Source: Pseudomonas proteolytica
Lineage (GTDB): Bacteria > Pseudomonadota > Gammaproteobacteria > Pseudomonadales > Pseudomonadaceae
Assembly: GCF_007858275.1 (NCBI RefSeq)
Contig: NZ_VFEV01000006.1
Coordinates: 62,001-126,000 of the forward strand
Direction of reading: 5' to 3'
Length of the DNA stretch: 64,000 bases
The position numbers and the translations under genes are program-made. A model generated the notes under the pieces. The model was not told where the DNA came from and made no database searches. It saw nothing but the letters and a program-made list of their open reading frames with translations. Each line of letters begins with the position of its first letter. Position 1 is the first letter of the stretch. This document shows positions 54,306-62,738 of this stretch, piece by piece.

Positions 54306-55232
54306 ATGAGCCTGCATGAAACCTTTGGCCAGCCATTGCTGACCTTCCCCGACGCTGAAAAAAGCCCCCTGAGCATTCGCGCCAAGGCGCTGGTGTTTGT
54401 CGACCCTCGTTCAAGGCAACTGCGCGAAGACCTCGAAAGCCTGGCCCCGCGTGCCTTGCCGGTGTTGATTCGTGGTGAAACCGGTAGCGGCAAGGAATTG
54501 CTGGCGCGCCATATCCATCGCGGCAGTGACCGCAGCGGCCTGTTTGTTTCGGTCAACTGCGGTGCGATCAGCCCTACTTATGCCGATGCCGAATTGTTCG
54601 GCTATGCCGCCGGCAGCCACAGCGGCGCGGCCAGCAGCCGGGCTGGCTGGTTCGGCTCGGCCAACGGCGGCACCTTGTACCTCGATGAGATCGGCGACCT
54701 GCCGTTGCCGATCCAGGTCAAGCTGCTCGCCGCCCTGGAAAACCACGAAGTCACCCGTGTCGGCGCCCATCAGCCGAGCCCGGTGGACGTGCGCCTGGTC
54801 GCCGCTACCAGCATCGACCTGGCCCAGGCGGTGGCCGTGGGTAAGTTCCATGAGCGCCTGTTCCATTACCTCAGCGAAGGCCAACTGGAACTGCCGGCCC
54901 TGCGCGAGCGGGTGGGTGACATCCTGTCGTTGGCCGAGTACTTCCTGGGTATCTACAGCCAGCGGCTGGACCTGCCGGTGCCATTGATCAGCGAGGACGC
55001 GCAGCGGGTGCTGGAGCAGCACAGTTGGCCGGGCAATACCCGCGAGCTGGAGAACGTGATCCACTTTGCGCTGCTGGTCAGCAGCGGCGATGAGATCTTG
55101 CCGGAGCATTTGAACCTGCCGGTGGTGTCGGTGGCGCAGATTGAGCATCAGGTGCGACAGATCCTGAGCAATGGCAGCGAAATCGAGCGTGCAGCGTTGA
55201 CGCGTCTGTTTGGGGGGTTGGGCTCTGTATGA
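54306..55232 (+). CDS. Unusual sigma-54-dependent activator (AAA+ core only)
   Basis: A 308-residue AAA+ protein of the NtrC/SfnR type. Walker A is GETGSGKE (57-64), Walker B GGTLYLDEIGDLP (121-133), and WPGNTRELEN (241-250) is normal. Three departures are seen: no N-terminal receiver or GAF domain, the sigma-54-contacting GAFTGA loop reads GSHSGA (103-108), and the C-terminus stops 36 residues after LPEHLN with no Fis-type helix-turn-helix. The usual FRxDLYYRL segment reads FHERLFHYL. SfnR-type proteins regulate organosulfur genes, which would fit the neighbourhood, but this protein may not activate in the standard way. Confidence 0.88.
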   Translation: MSLHETFGQPLLTFPDAEKSPLSIRAKALVFVDPRSRQLREDLESLAPRALPVLIRGETGSGKELLARHIHRGSDRSGLFVSVNCGAISPTYADAELFGYAAGSHSGAASSRAGWFGSANGGTLYLDEIGDLPLPIQVKLLAALENHEVTRVGAHQPSPVDVRLVAATSIDLAQAVAVGKFHERLFHYLSEGQLELPALRERVGDILSLAEYFLGIYSQRLDLPVPLISEDAQRVLEQHSWPGNTRELENVIHFALLVSSGDEILPEHLNLPVVSVAQIEHQVRQILSNGSEIERAALTRLFGGLGSV

Positions 55233-55381
55233 GCAAAATGGAATATCAAAGTGAATAAAAGGTATTGTTCGGGAATAAAAAATATCGGTATTGTCCATCC
55301 CACGCCGCGATAGCACATCGCTGGCACCCCCATAAGAAGTGGTCGTCACCGACGCCCCGGATTTTCGATTAAGGACACTGC

Positions 55382-56164
55382 ATGAAAAAGGTTCTGTTGT
55401 TCACCGCCCTGGCGGCTGCCCTGACTGCCGGTATCGCTCAAGCCAACGAAAAGCTGGTGGTCGCGGCCACTCCAGTGCCCCACGCCGAGATCCTTGAGCT
55501 GATCAAGCCGACCCTGGCCAAAGAAGGCGTGGACCTGGAAATCAAGGTCTTCACCGACTACGTGCAACCGAACGTGCAAGTGGCCGAGAAGCGCCTGGAT
55601 GCCAACTACTTCCAGACCCTGCCGTACCTGGAAAACTTCAACAAGGGTAAAGGCACCAACCTGGTCACCGTCGTTGGCGTGCACGTTGAACCGTTTGGCG
55701 GCTACTCGAAAAAGATCAAGAAAATCGAAGACCTGAAAGATGGCGCCACTGTTGCCATTCCCAACGAAGGCTCCAATAGCGGCCGCGCGCTGTTGCTGCT
55801 GCAGAAGGCCGGTGTGATCACTCTCAAAGACCCGACCAATGCCCTGGCCACGCCAAAAGACATCGCCAGCAACCCGAAGAACCTGAAGTTCAAGGAACTG
55901 GAATCGGCCCTGCTGCCCCGCGTCCTCGACCAGGTTGACCTGGACTTGATCAACACTAACTACGCCCTGGAAGCCGGCCTGAACCCGGCCAAGGATGCGC
56001 TGATCATTGAATCGTCCGATTCGCCGTACGTGAACTTCCTGGTGGCCCGTCCAGACAACAAGGACAGCGTCGCGATCCAGAAACTGTCCAAGGCCCTGAC
56101 CAGCCCGGAAGTCAAAGCCTTCATCGAGAAGAAATACAGCGGCGCGGTGGTGCCAGCGTTCTGA
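55382..56164 (+). CDS. MetQ/NlpA-family methionine-type binding protein
   Basis: A 260-residue substrate-binding protein of the MetQ (lipoprotein-9) family: KLVVAATPVPHAEILELIKP, YVQPNVQVAEKRLDANYFQTLPYLE, VAIPNEGSNSGRALLLLQKAG. The signal peptide ends in AQAN with no lipobox cysteine, so it is a free periplasmic protein, as in some Pseudomonas MetQ. No metN or metI gene accompanies it, so it must use a transporter encoded elsewhere or act with the ABC operon downstream. It is followed by a strong terminator. Confidence 0.92.
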   Translation: MKKVLLFTALAAALTAGIAQANEKLVVAATPVPHAEILELIKPTLAKEGVDLEIKVFTDYVQPNVQVAEKRLDANYFQTLPYLENFNKGKGTNLVTVVGVHVEPFGGYSKKIKKIEDLKDGATVAIPNEGSNSGRALLLLQKAGVITLKDPTNALATPKDIASNPKNLKFKELESALLPRVLDQVDLDLINTNYALEAGLNPAKDALIIESSDSPYVNFLVARPDNKDSVAIQKLSKALTSPEVKAFIEKKYSGAVVPAF

Positions 56165-56189
56165 TTGCCCAAACCCCCTTCAAGGTTTG

Positions 56190-56223
56190 AACGCCGACGG
56201 CTGATACAGCGTCGGCGTTTTTT
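56190..56223 (+). terminator. Terminator after the MetQ-like gene
   Basis: ACGCCGAC (56191-56198) and GTCGGCGT (56211-56218) form an 8-bp stem followed by a T run. Confidence 0.92.
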
Positions 56224-56246
56224 ATTGGGCAATGATGGGCAAAATT

Positions 56247-56350
56247 GTGGGAGCTGGGCTTGCCCGCGATGCAGGCACCTCGGTGTGTCAGTGACACAGA
56301 GGTGATGCTATCGCGGGCAAGCCCGGCTCCCACACAAGCCCGCTCCCACA
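56247..56350. repeat. REP pair with an extra half-site
   Basis: GTGGGAGCTGGGCTTGCCCG and inverted CGGGCAAGCCCGGCTCCCAC enclose a spacer with TGTGTCAGTGACACA, itself a palindrome; a second GCCCGCTCCCACA half follows at 56339. Confidence 0.85.
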
Positions 56351-56370
56351 TTGGGTTGGTGTCATGCCTG

Positions 56371-56454
56371 TTAATCCCGGCTATTGATCGCCCGGCGCAA
56401 CGCCACCAACCACTTCACCAAGTCCTGCGGGTCGATCGGTTTGGTTTCGCTCAT
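56371..56454 (-). CDS. Possible 27-residue small protein
   Basis: On the minus strand ATG 56454, preceded at 6 bases by GAGGGAATGACAG, opens MSETKPIDPQDLVKWLVALR followed by RAINSRD and a TAA. The ribosome site and an acidic-to-amphipathic layout make it look like a real small gene, but length is too short for codon statistics. The rest of the gap 56224-56736 holds the terminator, a REP pair and an AT-rich promoter zone around 56600-56660. Confidence 0.4.
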   Translation of the reverse strand: MSETKPIDPQDLVKWLVALRRAINSRD

Positions 56455-56736
56455 CTGTCATTCCCTCGCTGGTTAAATGGCCCTCAGTCTGGCCACGCGC
56501 TGCCCATCCCTGTCGTTCAGCGCTGAAAAAAAGACCCTTCCTACACGCCCAAGAACCTTAGCTGTCACCTGCCAACCCGGCGAATCCACCGGTTAGCTTT
56601 TTGGGTGATATCAATATGCTATTTCGGTATTTAAATTTTGGTTTTTATACCTTTAAAGTCAGCGCTTCCCGGCGTTACCCACGCTGGACCGGACTGCGTT
56701 TACGCCGCATTACCCCTGCGGCGCCCAGGACTTGAA

Positions 56737-57402
56737 ATGACTTTCGACTACGCGTTTATCCTCAGCACCCTGCCGGCGTTTCTCAAGGCCGTTGGGGTGA
56801 CTCTGCAAGTGGGCTTGATCGCCATCGGCACCTCGCTGCTGGTGGCGCTGATCAACTCAGCCTTGCTGGTGTTCCGCACGCCCTACCTGTCGCGCCTGGT
56901 GGCGTTGTATGTGGAGCTGGCGCGTAACACGCCGCTGCTGATCCAGCTGTTCTTCGTGTACTTCGCCTTGCCGGCCCTGGGTTTCAATATCTCCGGGTTC
57001 TGGGCGGCGATTATCACCATGACCTTTTTGGGCGGTGCCTACCTCACCGAAGTGCTGCGCGCCGGTGTGGAGGCGGTGCCACTGGCGCAGATCGAGTCGG
57101 GCAAGTCCATCGGCCTGTCCGACTGGCAACTGCTGCGCCATGTGATCCTGCCCCAGGCCGGGATCCTCAGCCTGCCGGCGTTGTTCGCCAATTTCATTTT
57201 CCTGCTCAAGGAGACCACTGTGGTCTCGGCGGTGGCGGTGCCGGAGATTCTCTACACCACCAAAAGCTACATCGCCCTCTACTACAAGACTTACGAGATG
57301 CTCGCCGTGCTCACGCTGATCTGCGTGTTGTTGTTCTTGCCGCTGTCGCTGCTGCTCAGCCGCCTGGAAAGGAGGCTCCAGCATGGCCAGTTCGGGTCTT
57401 GA
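56737..57402 (+). CDS. Amino-acid ABC transporter permease 1 (HisM/Q type)
   Basis: A 221-residue permease. MTFDYAFILSTLPAFLKAVGVTL from ATG 56737 is the usual start; the longer open frame upstream lacks a ribosome site and is not protein-like. Five hydrophobic segments and the EAA-type loop ESGKSIGLSDWQLLRHVILPQ place it in the polar-amino-acid family. ELARNTPLLIQLFFVYFALP is the family signature. First gene of a four-gene operon; the second permease overlaps it by 20 bases. Confidence 0.93.
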   Translation: MTFDYAFILSTLPAFLKAVGVTLQVGLIAIGTSLLVALINSALLVFRTPYLSRLVALYVELARNTPLLIQLFFVYFALPALGFNISGFWAAIITMTFLGGAYLTEVLRAGVEAVPLAQIESGKSIGLSDWQLLRHVILPQAGILSLPALFANFIFLLKETTVVSAVAVPEILYTTKSYIALYYKTYEMLAVLTLICVLLFLPLSLLLSRLERRLQHGQFGS

Positions 57403-58042
57403 GTTGTTGTGGGTGTCGTTGCCGCAACTGGGCAAGGGCGCTGCGCAAACCCTGTCGATTTCGTTTTTGAGCATCGCCTTCAGCACCCTTGGCGGGGTGG
57501 CATATGGGGTGCTGCGCACGTTGAATGTGCGTGCGATCAACCTGCTGCTGCGCATTTACCTGGAGTTGTTCCGCGCGATTCCGGTGCTGGTGTGGCTGTA
57601 TCTGCTGTTCTTTGGCCTGCCGATTTTTACCGGCCTGAGCATCCCCAGTTTCTGGTGTGCAGTGCTGGTGCTGTCGCTGTGGGGCGCCAGTGAAGTGGGC
57701 GAAGTGGTGCGCGGCGCGTTGCATTCGCTGCCACGTGGGCAGCGGGAGGCGGGGCTGTCGATTGGTTTGTCGGCGCCGCAACTCTACGGCTATGTGCTGT
57801 TGCCCCAGGCGCTCAAACGCATGACGCCGCCGACCATCAACGTCTACACGCGGATCATCAAGACCAGCTCCCTGGCGGTGCTGATCGGCGTGGTGGATGT
57901 GATCAAGGTCGGACAGCAAATCATCGAGCGCACTTATGAGTCGGTATTGATCTACGGCGCGCTGTTCCTGTTTTTCTTCTTTATCTGCTACCCGTTGTCG
58001 GCCGCCTCCAAGGTGCTGGAACGGCGCTGGGCCCAAGCATGA
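57383..58042 (+). CDS. Amino-acid ABC transporter permease 2
   Basis: A 219-residue permease of the same family, ATG 57383 with AAGGAGG upstream inside the first permease gene. LELFRAIPVLVWLYLLFFGLP and the EAA loop EAGLSIGLSAPQLYGYVLLPQ are clear. It forms a heterodimer with permease 1. It overlaps the ATPase gene by 4 bases. Confidence 0.93.
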   Translation: MASSGLELLWVSLPQLGKGAAQTLSISFLSIAFSTLGGVAYGVLRTLNVRAINLLLRIYLELFRAIPVLVWLYLLFFGLPIFTGLSIPSFWCAVLVLSLWGASEVGEVVRGALHSLPRGQREAGLSIGLSAPQLYGYVLLPQALKRMTPPTINVYTRIIKTSSLAVLIGVVDVIKVGQQIIERTYESVLIYGALFLFFFFICYPLSAASKVLERRWAQA

Positions 58043-58815
58043 GCGCATTGATCGAGTTCCAGGGTTTCAATAAATTCTTCGGCGAACAGCAGGTGCTCAA
58101 CGGCATCGACCTGAGTGTGCAAAGCGGCGAAGTAGTGGTAATCCTCGGCCCCAGCGGCTGCGGCAAAAGCACTTTGCTGCGGTGCCTGAACGGCCTGGAA
58201 GTGGCCCACAGCGGCAGCCTGCGGCTGGCCGGCAAAGAGCTGCTGGATAAACACACCGACTGGCGCCAGGTGCGCCAGGACGTGGGCATGGTGTTCCAGA
58301 GTTATCACCTGTTCCCCCATATGAGCGTGCTCGACAACATCCTGCTGGGCCCGCTGAAAGTGCAAAAACGCGAACCCCGCGAAGCCCGTGAGCAGGCGGA
58401 AAAACTGCTGGAGCGGGTGAGGCTCGCCGACAAGCGCGATGCGTTCCCGCGCCAGTTGTCCGGTGGTCAGCAGCAACGCATCGCCATCGTCCGCTCGTTG
58501 TGCATGAACCCCCAGGTCATGCTGTTTGATGAGGTCACCGCCGCCCTTGACCCGGAAATGGTCAAGGAAGTGCTGGAGGTGATCCAGGACCTGGCGCGCG
58601 ATGGCATGACCCTGCTGATCGTCACCCATGAAATGGCCTTCGCCCGCGCCGTCGCCGACCGCGTGGTGTTTATGGAGGCCGGCCGCATCCTCGAACACAA
58701 CACCCCCGAGGCCTTCTTTACGAACCCGCAGACCGCACGCGCGCAGCAGTTCCTCGAGAAATTCTCGTTTGTTTCAACACTGCCCAAGAAAATCAAGGAA
58801 CTGGAGCTGTCATGA
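58039..58815 (+). CDS. Amino-acid ABC transporter ATPase
   Basis: A 258-residue ATPase of the GlnQ/HisP/TcyC type: Walker A GPSGCGKS (about 37-44), Q-loop FQSYHLFPHM, signature LSGGQQQRIAIVRSL, Walker B VMLFDEVTAALDPE and TLLIVTHEMAFARAVADRVVFM. Overlaps of 4 bases on both sides show tight coupling in the operon. Confidence 0.94.
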   Translation: MSALIEFQGFNKFFGEQQVLNGIDLSVQSGEVVVILGPSGCGKSTLLRCLNGLEVAHSGSLRLAGKELLDKHTDWRQVRQDVGMVFQSYHLFPHMSVLDNILLGPLKVQKREPREAREQAEKLLERVRLADKRDAFPRQLSGGQQQRIAIVRSLCMNPQVMLFDEVTAALDPEMVKEVLEVIQDLARDGMTLLIVTHEMAFARAVADRVVFMEAGRILEHNTPEAFFTNPQTARAQQFLEKFSFVSTLPKKIKELELS

Positions 58816-59678
58816 AAACTGCCAAGTTGTTACTGCCGCTGCTCGGCCTCGCCTTACTGGCCGGCTGCAACAAAACCGAAGAACCGGCCAAACCCGCCGC
58901 TGCCGCGCCGGCGGCGGTGAGCTATATCGACAAGATCAAGGCTCGCGACAAGCTGATCGTCGGCGTATTTACCGATAAGCCGCCGTTTGGCTTTGTCGAT
59001 GAAGCCGGGCGCTACGTGGGTTTTGATACCGACATCGGCCGCCAGTTTGCCAAGGACCTGCTGGGCGACGAAAACAAGGTCGAGTTCGTGGCCGTGGAGC
59101 CGGCCAGCCGCATCCCGTTCCTGCAGAGCGACAAGGTCGACTTGATCCTGGCCAACATGACCGTGACCCCCGAGCGCAAGGAAGCGGTGGAATTCACCAA
59201 CCCCAACCTGAAAGTCGCGGTCCAGGCCCTGGTGCCTAACGACAGCGTGGTCAAAAGCCTCGACGACCTGGCGACCCGTACCACCATCGTCACCACCGGC
59301 ACCACCGCCGATATCTGGCTGACCAAGAACCACCCGGATTGGAAACTGCTCAAGTTCGAGAAAAACTCCGAGTCGCTGCAAGCCCTGTCGGCTGGGCGTG
59401 GCGATGCCTATGCGCAAGACAACCTGGTGCTGTTCAGCTGGGCCAAGCAGAACCCGGGCTACCGTGTGCTTGAAGAGAAGCTGGGTGATGAAGCGCCGAT
59501 TGCGCCGGCGGTGAAGAAGGGCAATATCGAACTGCGCGACTGGGTGAATGCCGAGTTGGCGAAGTTGGGTGAAGAGAAGTTCTTGCTCAAGCTGTATGAC
59601 CAGTACGTGCGTAAAGAACTGAGCGATGACACCAAGCCTGAGAGTGTGATTGTTGAAGGGGGTAAGTGGCAGGGTTGA
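58812..59678 (+). CDS. Amino-acid ABC transporter binding lipoprotein (cystine-like)
   Basis: A 288-residue family-3 solute-binding protein. Lipobox LLAGC (Cys19) anchors it. Family signatures: DKLIVGVFTDKPPFGFVDEAGRYVGFDTDIGRQFA (in part), LILANMTVTPERKEAVEFTNP, TGTTADIWL and GRGDAYAQDN. Glu/Asp-rich ligand contacts suggest an amino acid; cystine or another sulfur amino acid is likely only from its neighbours. A lipoprotein binding component in a Gram-negative polar-amino-acid system is less common than a free one. Last gene of the operon. Confidence 0.93.
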   Translation: MKTAKLLLPLLGLALLAGCNKTEEPAKPAAAAPAAVSYIDKIKARDKLIVGVFTDKPPFGFVDEAGRYVGFDTDIGRQFAKDLLGDENKVEFVAVEPASRIPFLQSDKVDLILANMTVTPERKEAVEFTNPNLKVAVQALVPNDSVVKSLDDLATRTTIVTTGTTADIWLTKNHPDWKLLKFEKNSESLQALSAGRGDAYAQDNLVLFSWAKQNPGYRVLEEKLGDEAPIAPAVKKGNIELRDWVNAELAKLGEEKFLLKLYDQYVRKELSDDTKPESVIVEGGKWQG

Positions 59679-59688
59679 TCTTGTATTG

Positions 59689-59890
59689 AATATCTACACA
59701 TTTTAAAACCAGGCAGATAGGGCTGTTGTGGCGAGCGGGCTCGCCCCGCGCTGGGCTGCGAAGCGGCCCCAGTGAGCCGAATGCGGTGTATCAGATACAC
59801 CGCAGGGGCTGGTTTTTGGGCTGCTTCGCAGCCCAGCGCGGGGCGAGCCCGCTCGCCACAGGGGATTTCGTCAATGTCTGAAAGCCTGTG
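59689..59890. mobile_element. MITE-like element, degenerate third copy
   Basis: TATCTACACA at 59690-59699, CCAGGCAGATAG and a REP-B arm match the reverse complement of the right half of the 16.3-kb element; the other end has TTTCGTCAATGTCTGAAAG in place of TTCGTCAGTTTCTGAAAG. The full REP-B pair spans 59728-59859. Terminal repeats are partly lost on the right. Confidence 0.6.
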
Positions 59891-60044
59891 CTGCCTGCGT
59901 AGGCACCGCCTGACTCGGCCAGTGCCAGGCCGGCTCATCCAGCACAATCGAACCTCCCCAGCACTTTGGCGCAATGCCATGATCAATGGGTAATCAGGTA
60001 CGTTTGTGATTCACCCATCTCGCCATTTCCCTGGCCGATTCGGA

Positions 60045-60341
60045 TCATATAGTGGATTGCCGATGTACCCAGGTGCTCTTAAGCAGTTCAGACCTGGGAA
60101 TGCGCGCATGAATGGTCTTTGGCGGTTTGTTGTTGAATTCCTCATCCACTACTACCTTGCCATTGATGTAGATCTGAAGGCGGTCTTTGCTTGTCCCTAT
60201 ATCGGTAGGCTCAATGCTGGCGTTTGCCCCGTCGCTGGGGACGTCTTTTAACGATCATTCATATTGATGGGACGGTGCCGACACGGGCTTGGCTTCGGCA
60301 ATTACTAGCGGTGGGAGCTTTGTTGGCCTTGGGTTGCTCAT
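60045..60341 (-). pseudogene. Broken small gene with an in-frame TGA
   Basis: On the minus strand ATG 60341 opens MSNPRPTKLPPLVIAEAKPV and stops at TGA 60257-60255 after 28 codons, but the same frame goes on for 69 more codons, including DRLQIYINGKVVVDEEFNN and TIHARIPRSELLKSTW, to TGA 60047-60045. This reads as a remnant of a larger protein with an Ig-like beta-strand domain; the N-terminus resembles Pseudomonas hypothetical proteins with repeated domains as I recall them. No ribosome site is clear. It lies in a low-GC 895-bp gap (59679-60573) that otherwise holds the MITE-like copy. Confidence 0.6.
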
Positions 60342-60447
60342 AGCGTCTACCTCGACGTTGGTCATTGTGTGCTTGCACAGCAGCGCGTGCGCATGCCCGC
60401 GCAGCAAGACCGAACTCAATGACTACAAGGGGGCAAAGGGCTGTCTA

Positions 60448-60463
60448 CTGTCAGAACTAACAG
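60448..60463. promoter_or_regulatory. Short dyad upstream of the broken gene and triA
   Basis: CTGTCAG, two bases, CTAACAG: an inverted repeat with one mismatch, 107 bases upstream of the broken gene and 111 before triA. It may be an operator for either; no other signal is clear between 60342 and 60573. Confidence 0.3.
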
Positions 60464-60573
60464 GGTAGGTCGGCGCGCAAACTATCAGGCGTCTGCGTGC
60501 AGGTAAGGAACCCTGAACTAAGCTCACAGTCGCATACACACTGGCACGTCGGTATCACGCGAAAGGAGTCTGC

Positions 60574-61671
60574 ATGGGCGGTCCCACCTCAACAGTTATT
60601 TGTAGCGTTGCCCTGCTGGTGCTGCTGAGCGGCTGCGGCCAGGAAAAACCTGAGCCCAAGGCCCATTCCAGGGTGTTTGTGCAAACGGTGCAGCCGACCG
60701 ATTTTGCAGCGGCGGTGACCCTCACCGGGGATATCCAGGCGCGGGTGCAGACCGATTTGTCATTTCGCGTGGGCGGCAAGATTATCCAGCGCATGGTCGA
60801 TGTCGGCGACCGCGTGACGGCCCGGCAAGTGCTGGCCAAGCTCGATCCCAAGGATTTGCAGACCAATGTCGACTCCGCCCAGGCCCAGGTGGTGGCGGAA
60901 CAGGCGCGGGTCAAACAGACGGCGGCGGCTTTTGTGCGCCAGGAAAAACTCCTGCCCAAGGGCTACACCAGCCGCAGTGAATACGATGCCGCCCAGGCTG
61001 CATTGCGCAGCAGTCAAAGCGCCCTGGCTGCCGCGCAGGCGCAGTTGGCCAATGCCCGCGAGCAGTTGGGCTATACGGCGTTGATCGCCGAAGCGCGGGG
61101 GGTGATTACCGCGCGCCAGGCCGAAGTGGGCCAGGTGGTGCAGGCCACCGTACCGATCTTCAGCCTGGCCCGCGATGGCGAGCGCGACGCGGTGTTCAAC
61201 GTCTACGAGTCGCTGCTGGCCGAACCTGCGCCGGATGTACCGATCACCGTCAGCCTGTTGGATAACCCGAGCATCAAGGCCGTGGGCCGGGTGCGTGAAG
61301 TGACCCCGGCCGTTGCGGCCAACAGCGGCACCGTGCAGGTGAAGATCGCCCTGGATGCCTTGCCCACGGGCATGCAACTGGGCTCGGTGGTCAGTGCCAC
61401 CGCCAACGGGCAAGCCAAGGCCAGCATCGAGCTGCCTTGGGCCGCGTTGACCAAGGATCTAAGCGAGCCCGCTGTGTGGCTGGTGGATGGCGACGGCAAG
61501 GCGCAACTGCACAAGGTCACCGTCGCCCGCTACCTGACCGGTAAGGTGATTATCGGCGATGGCCTCAAGGGCGGCGAAAACGTCGTGGTGGCCGGTGGGC
61601 AATTGCTGCATCCGGGCATGCTCGTGGAGATCGCCCAGGCGCCGGACCAGGCCCAGGGAGTGCAGCCATGA
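60574..61671 (+). CDS. triA: RND efflux periplasmic adaptor 1
   Basis: A 365-residue membrane-fusion lipoprotein; lipobox LLSGC gives Cys21. Lipoyl half-motifs (LTGDIQARVQTDLSFRVGGKI and RGVITARQAEVGQVV) flank a helical hairpin (about 95-150, SAQAQVVAEQARVKQ, AALRSSQSALAAAQAQLA), followed by beta-barrel and membrane-proximal domains. GAAAGGAG lies before ATG 60574. With a second adaptor and pump in overlapping frames it matches TriABC of P. aeruginosa, which needs both adaptors and exports triclosan and SDS with OpmH. Confidence 0.9.
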   Translation: MGGPTSTVICSVALLVLLSGCGQEKPEPKAHSRVFVQTVQPTDFAAAVTLTGDIQARVQTDLSFRVGGKIIQRMVDVGDRVTARQVLAKLDPKDLQTNVDSAQAQVVAEQARVKQTAAAFVRQEKLLPKGYTSRSEYDAAQAALRSSQSALAAAQAQLANAREQLGYTALIAEARGVITARQAEVGQVVQATVPIFSLARDGERDAVFNVYESLLAEPAPDVPITVSLLDNPSIKAVGRVREVTPAVAANSGTVQVKIALDALPTGMQLGSVVSATANGQAKASIELPWAALTKDLSEPAVWLVDGDGKAQLHKVTVARYLTGKVIIGDGLKGGENVVVAGGQLLHPGMLVEIAQAPDQAQGVQP

Positions 61672-62738
61672 AGCGCCAGACGCTGATCCTCGCCAGTAGC
61701 CTGTTGCTGATCGCCTGTTCCAAGGAAGAACCGGCGCCGGAACCGGTGCGCCCGGTGCTTTGGGTCGAGGTAAAAGCCGAAGACCAGGAGCACCTTGGGC
61801 GCTTCGCCGGCAGTATCCAGGCGCGCTATGAAAGCAACCTGGGCTTCCGGGTGCCGGGGCGCATTGCGCGGCGTGCGGTCGATGTGGGCGCCGAAGTCGA
61901 CAAGGGCGCCCTGCTGGCGGTGCTCGACCCCACTGACCAGCAGAACCAGCTGCGCGCCGCCCAGGGCGACCTGGCGCGGATCCAGGCGCAATTTATCAAT
62001 GCCCAGGCCAATGCCCGTCGCCAGCAGGAGTTGTTCAACCGTGGTGTTGGCGCCCAGGCACAACTGGACGTTGCCCAGACCGACCTGAAAACCACCCAGG
62101 CCTCACTCGACCAGGCCAAGGCGGCGGTGGACCAGGCCAGGGATCAGCTCAACTACGCCGAGTTGCGCACCGACCATGGCGGCATCGTCACCGCTTGGAA
62201 TGCCGAGGCCGGCCAAGTAGTGAGTGCCGGTCAGCAAGTGGTGACGCTGGCCCGTCCGGATATCAAGGAAGCGGTGATCGACCTGCCCGCCGGCCTCGCC
62301 GAGCGCCTGCCGAGCGATGTGGTGTTTCTGGTGGCCAGCCAGTTGGACCCCGGCATCAACACCACCGCCACCGTGCGCGAGATCGAGCCCCAGGCGCAGA
62401 GTGCAACCCGCACCCGGCGCGCACGCCTGACCCTGGCCCAGACGCCGCCGGCGTTCCGCTTGGGCACGGCGATCAGCGTGACCCTGAGCTCGGCCATCGC
62501 CCCGCGTATCGAGTTGCCCGCCAGCGCGGTGCAGGATGTCGAAGGCAAGGCCCGTATCTGGGTCATCGATACGCAGCAGCAGAGCGTGCAGCCCCGTGAT
62601 GTAACCCTGGTCAGCCGCGATGCCAGCCGTGTCGTGCTTAACGGCGGAGTGCAGCCTGGGGAGCGTGTGGTCAGCGCCGGCGTCAACAGCCTCAAACCCG
62701 GACAAAAAGTCAAAACCGACGAGGACAGCCCGCGATGA
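61668..62738 (+). CDS. triB: RND efflux periplasmic adaptor 2
   Basis: A 356-residue adaptor with lipobox LLIAC (Cys17). The same order of lipoyl (SIQARYESNLGFRVPGRI), alpha-hairpin (about 90-140) and beta-barrel domains is seen. Start overlaps triA by 4 bases and stop overlaps triC by 4, so all three are coupled. It is clearly diverged from TriA, as in the P. aeruginosa pair, which have distinct roles in pump assembly. Confidence 0.9.
   Translation: MKRQTLILASSLLLIACSKEEPAPEPVRPVLWVEVKAEDQEHLGRFAGSIQARYESNLGFRVPGRIARRAVDVGAEVDKGALLAVLDPTDQQNQLRAAQGDLARIQAQFINAQANARRQQELFNRGVGAQAQLDVAQTDLKTTQASLDQAKAAVDQARDQLNYAELRTDHGGIVTAWNAEAGQVVSAGQQVVTLARPDIKEAVIDLPAGLAERLPSDVVFLVASQLDPGINTTATVREIEPQAQSATRTRRARLTLAQTPPAFRLGTAISVTLSSAIAPRIELPASAVQDVEGKARIWVIDTQQQSVQPRDVTLVSRDASRVVLNGGVQPGERVVSAGVNSLKPGQKVKTDEDSPR

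Noticed and set aside
55300..55345. TGGCAC at 55321 as a sigma-54 promoter for the MetQ-like gene
   Set aside because: The -12 GC is absent at the required spacing.
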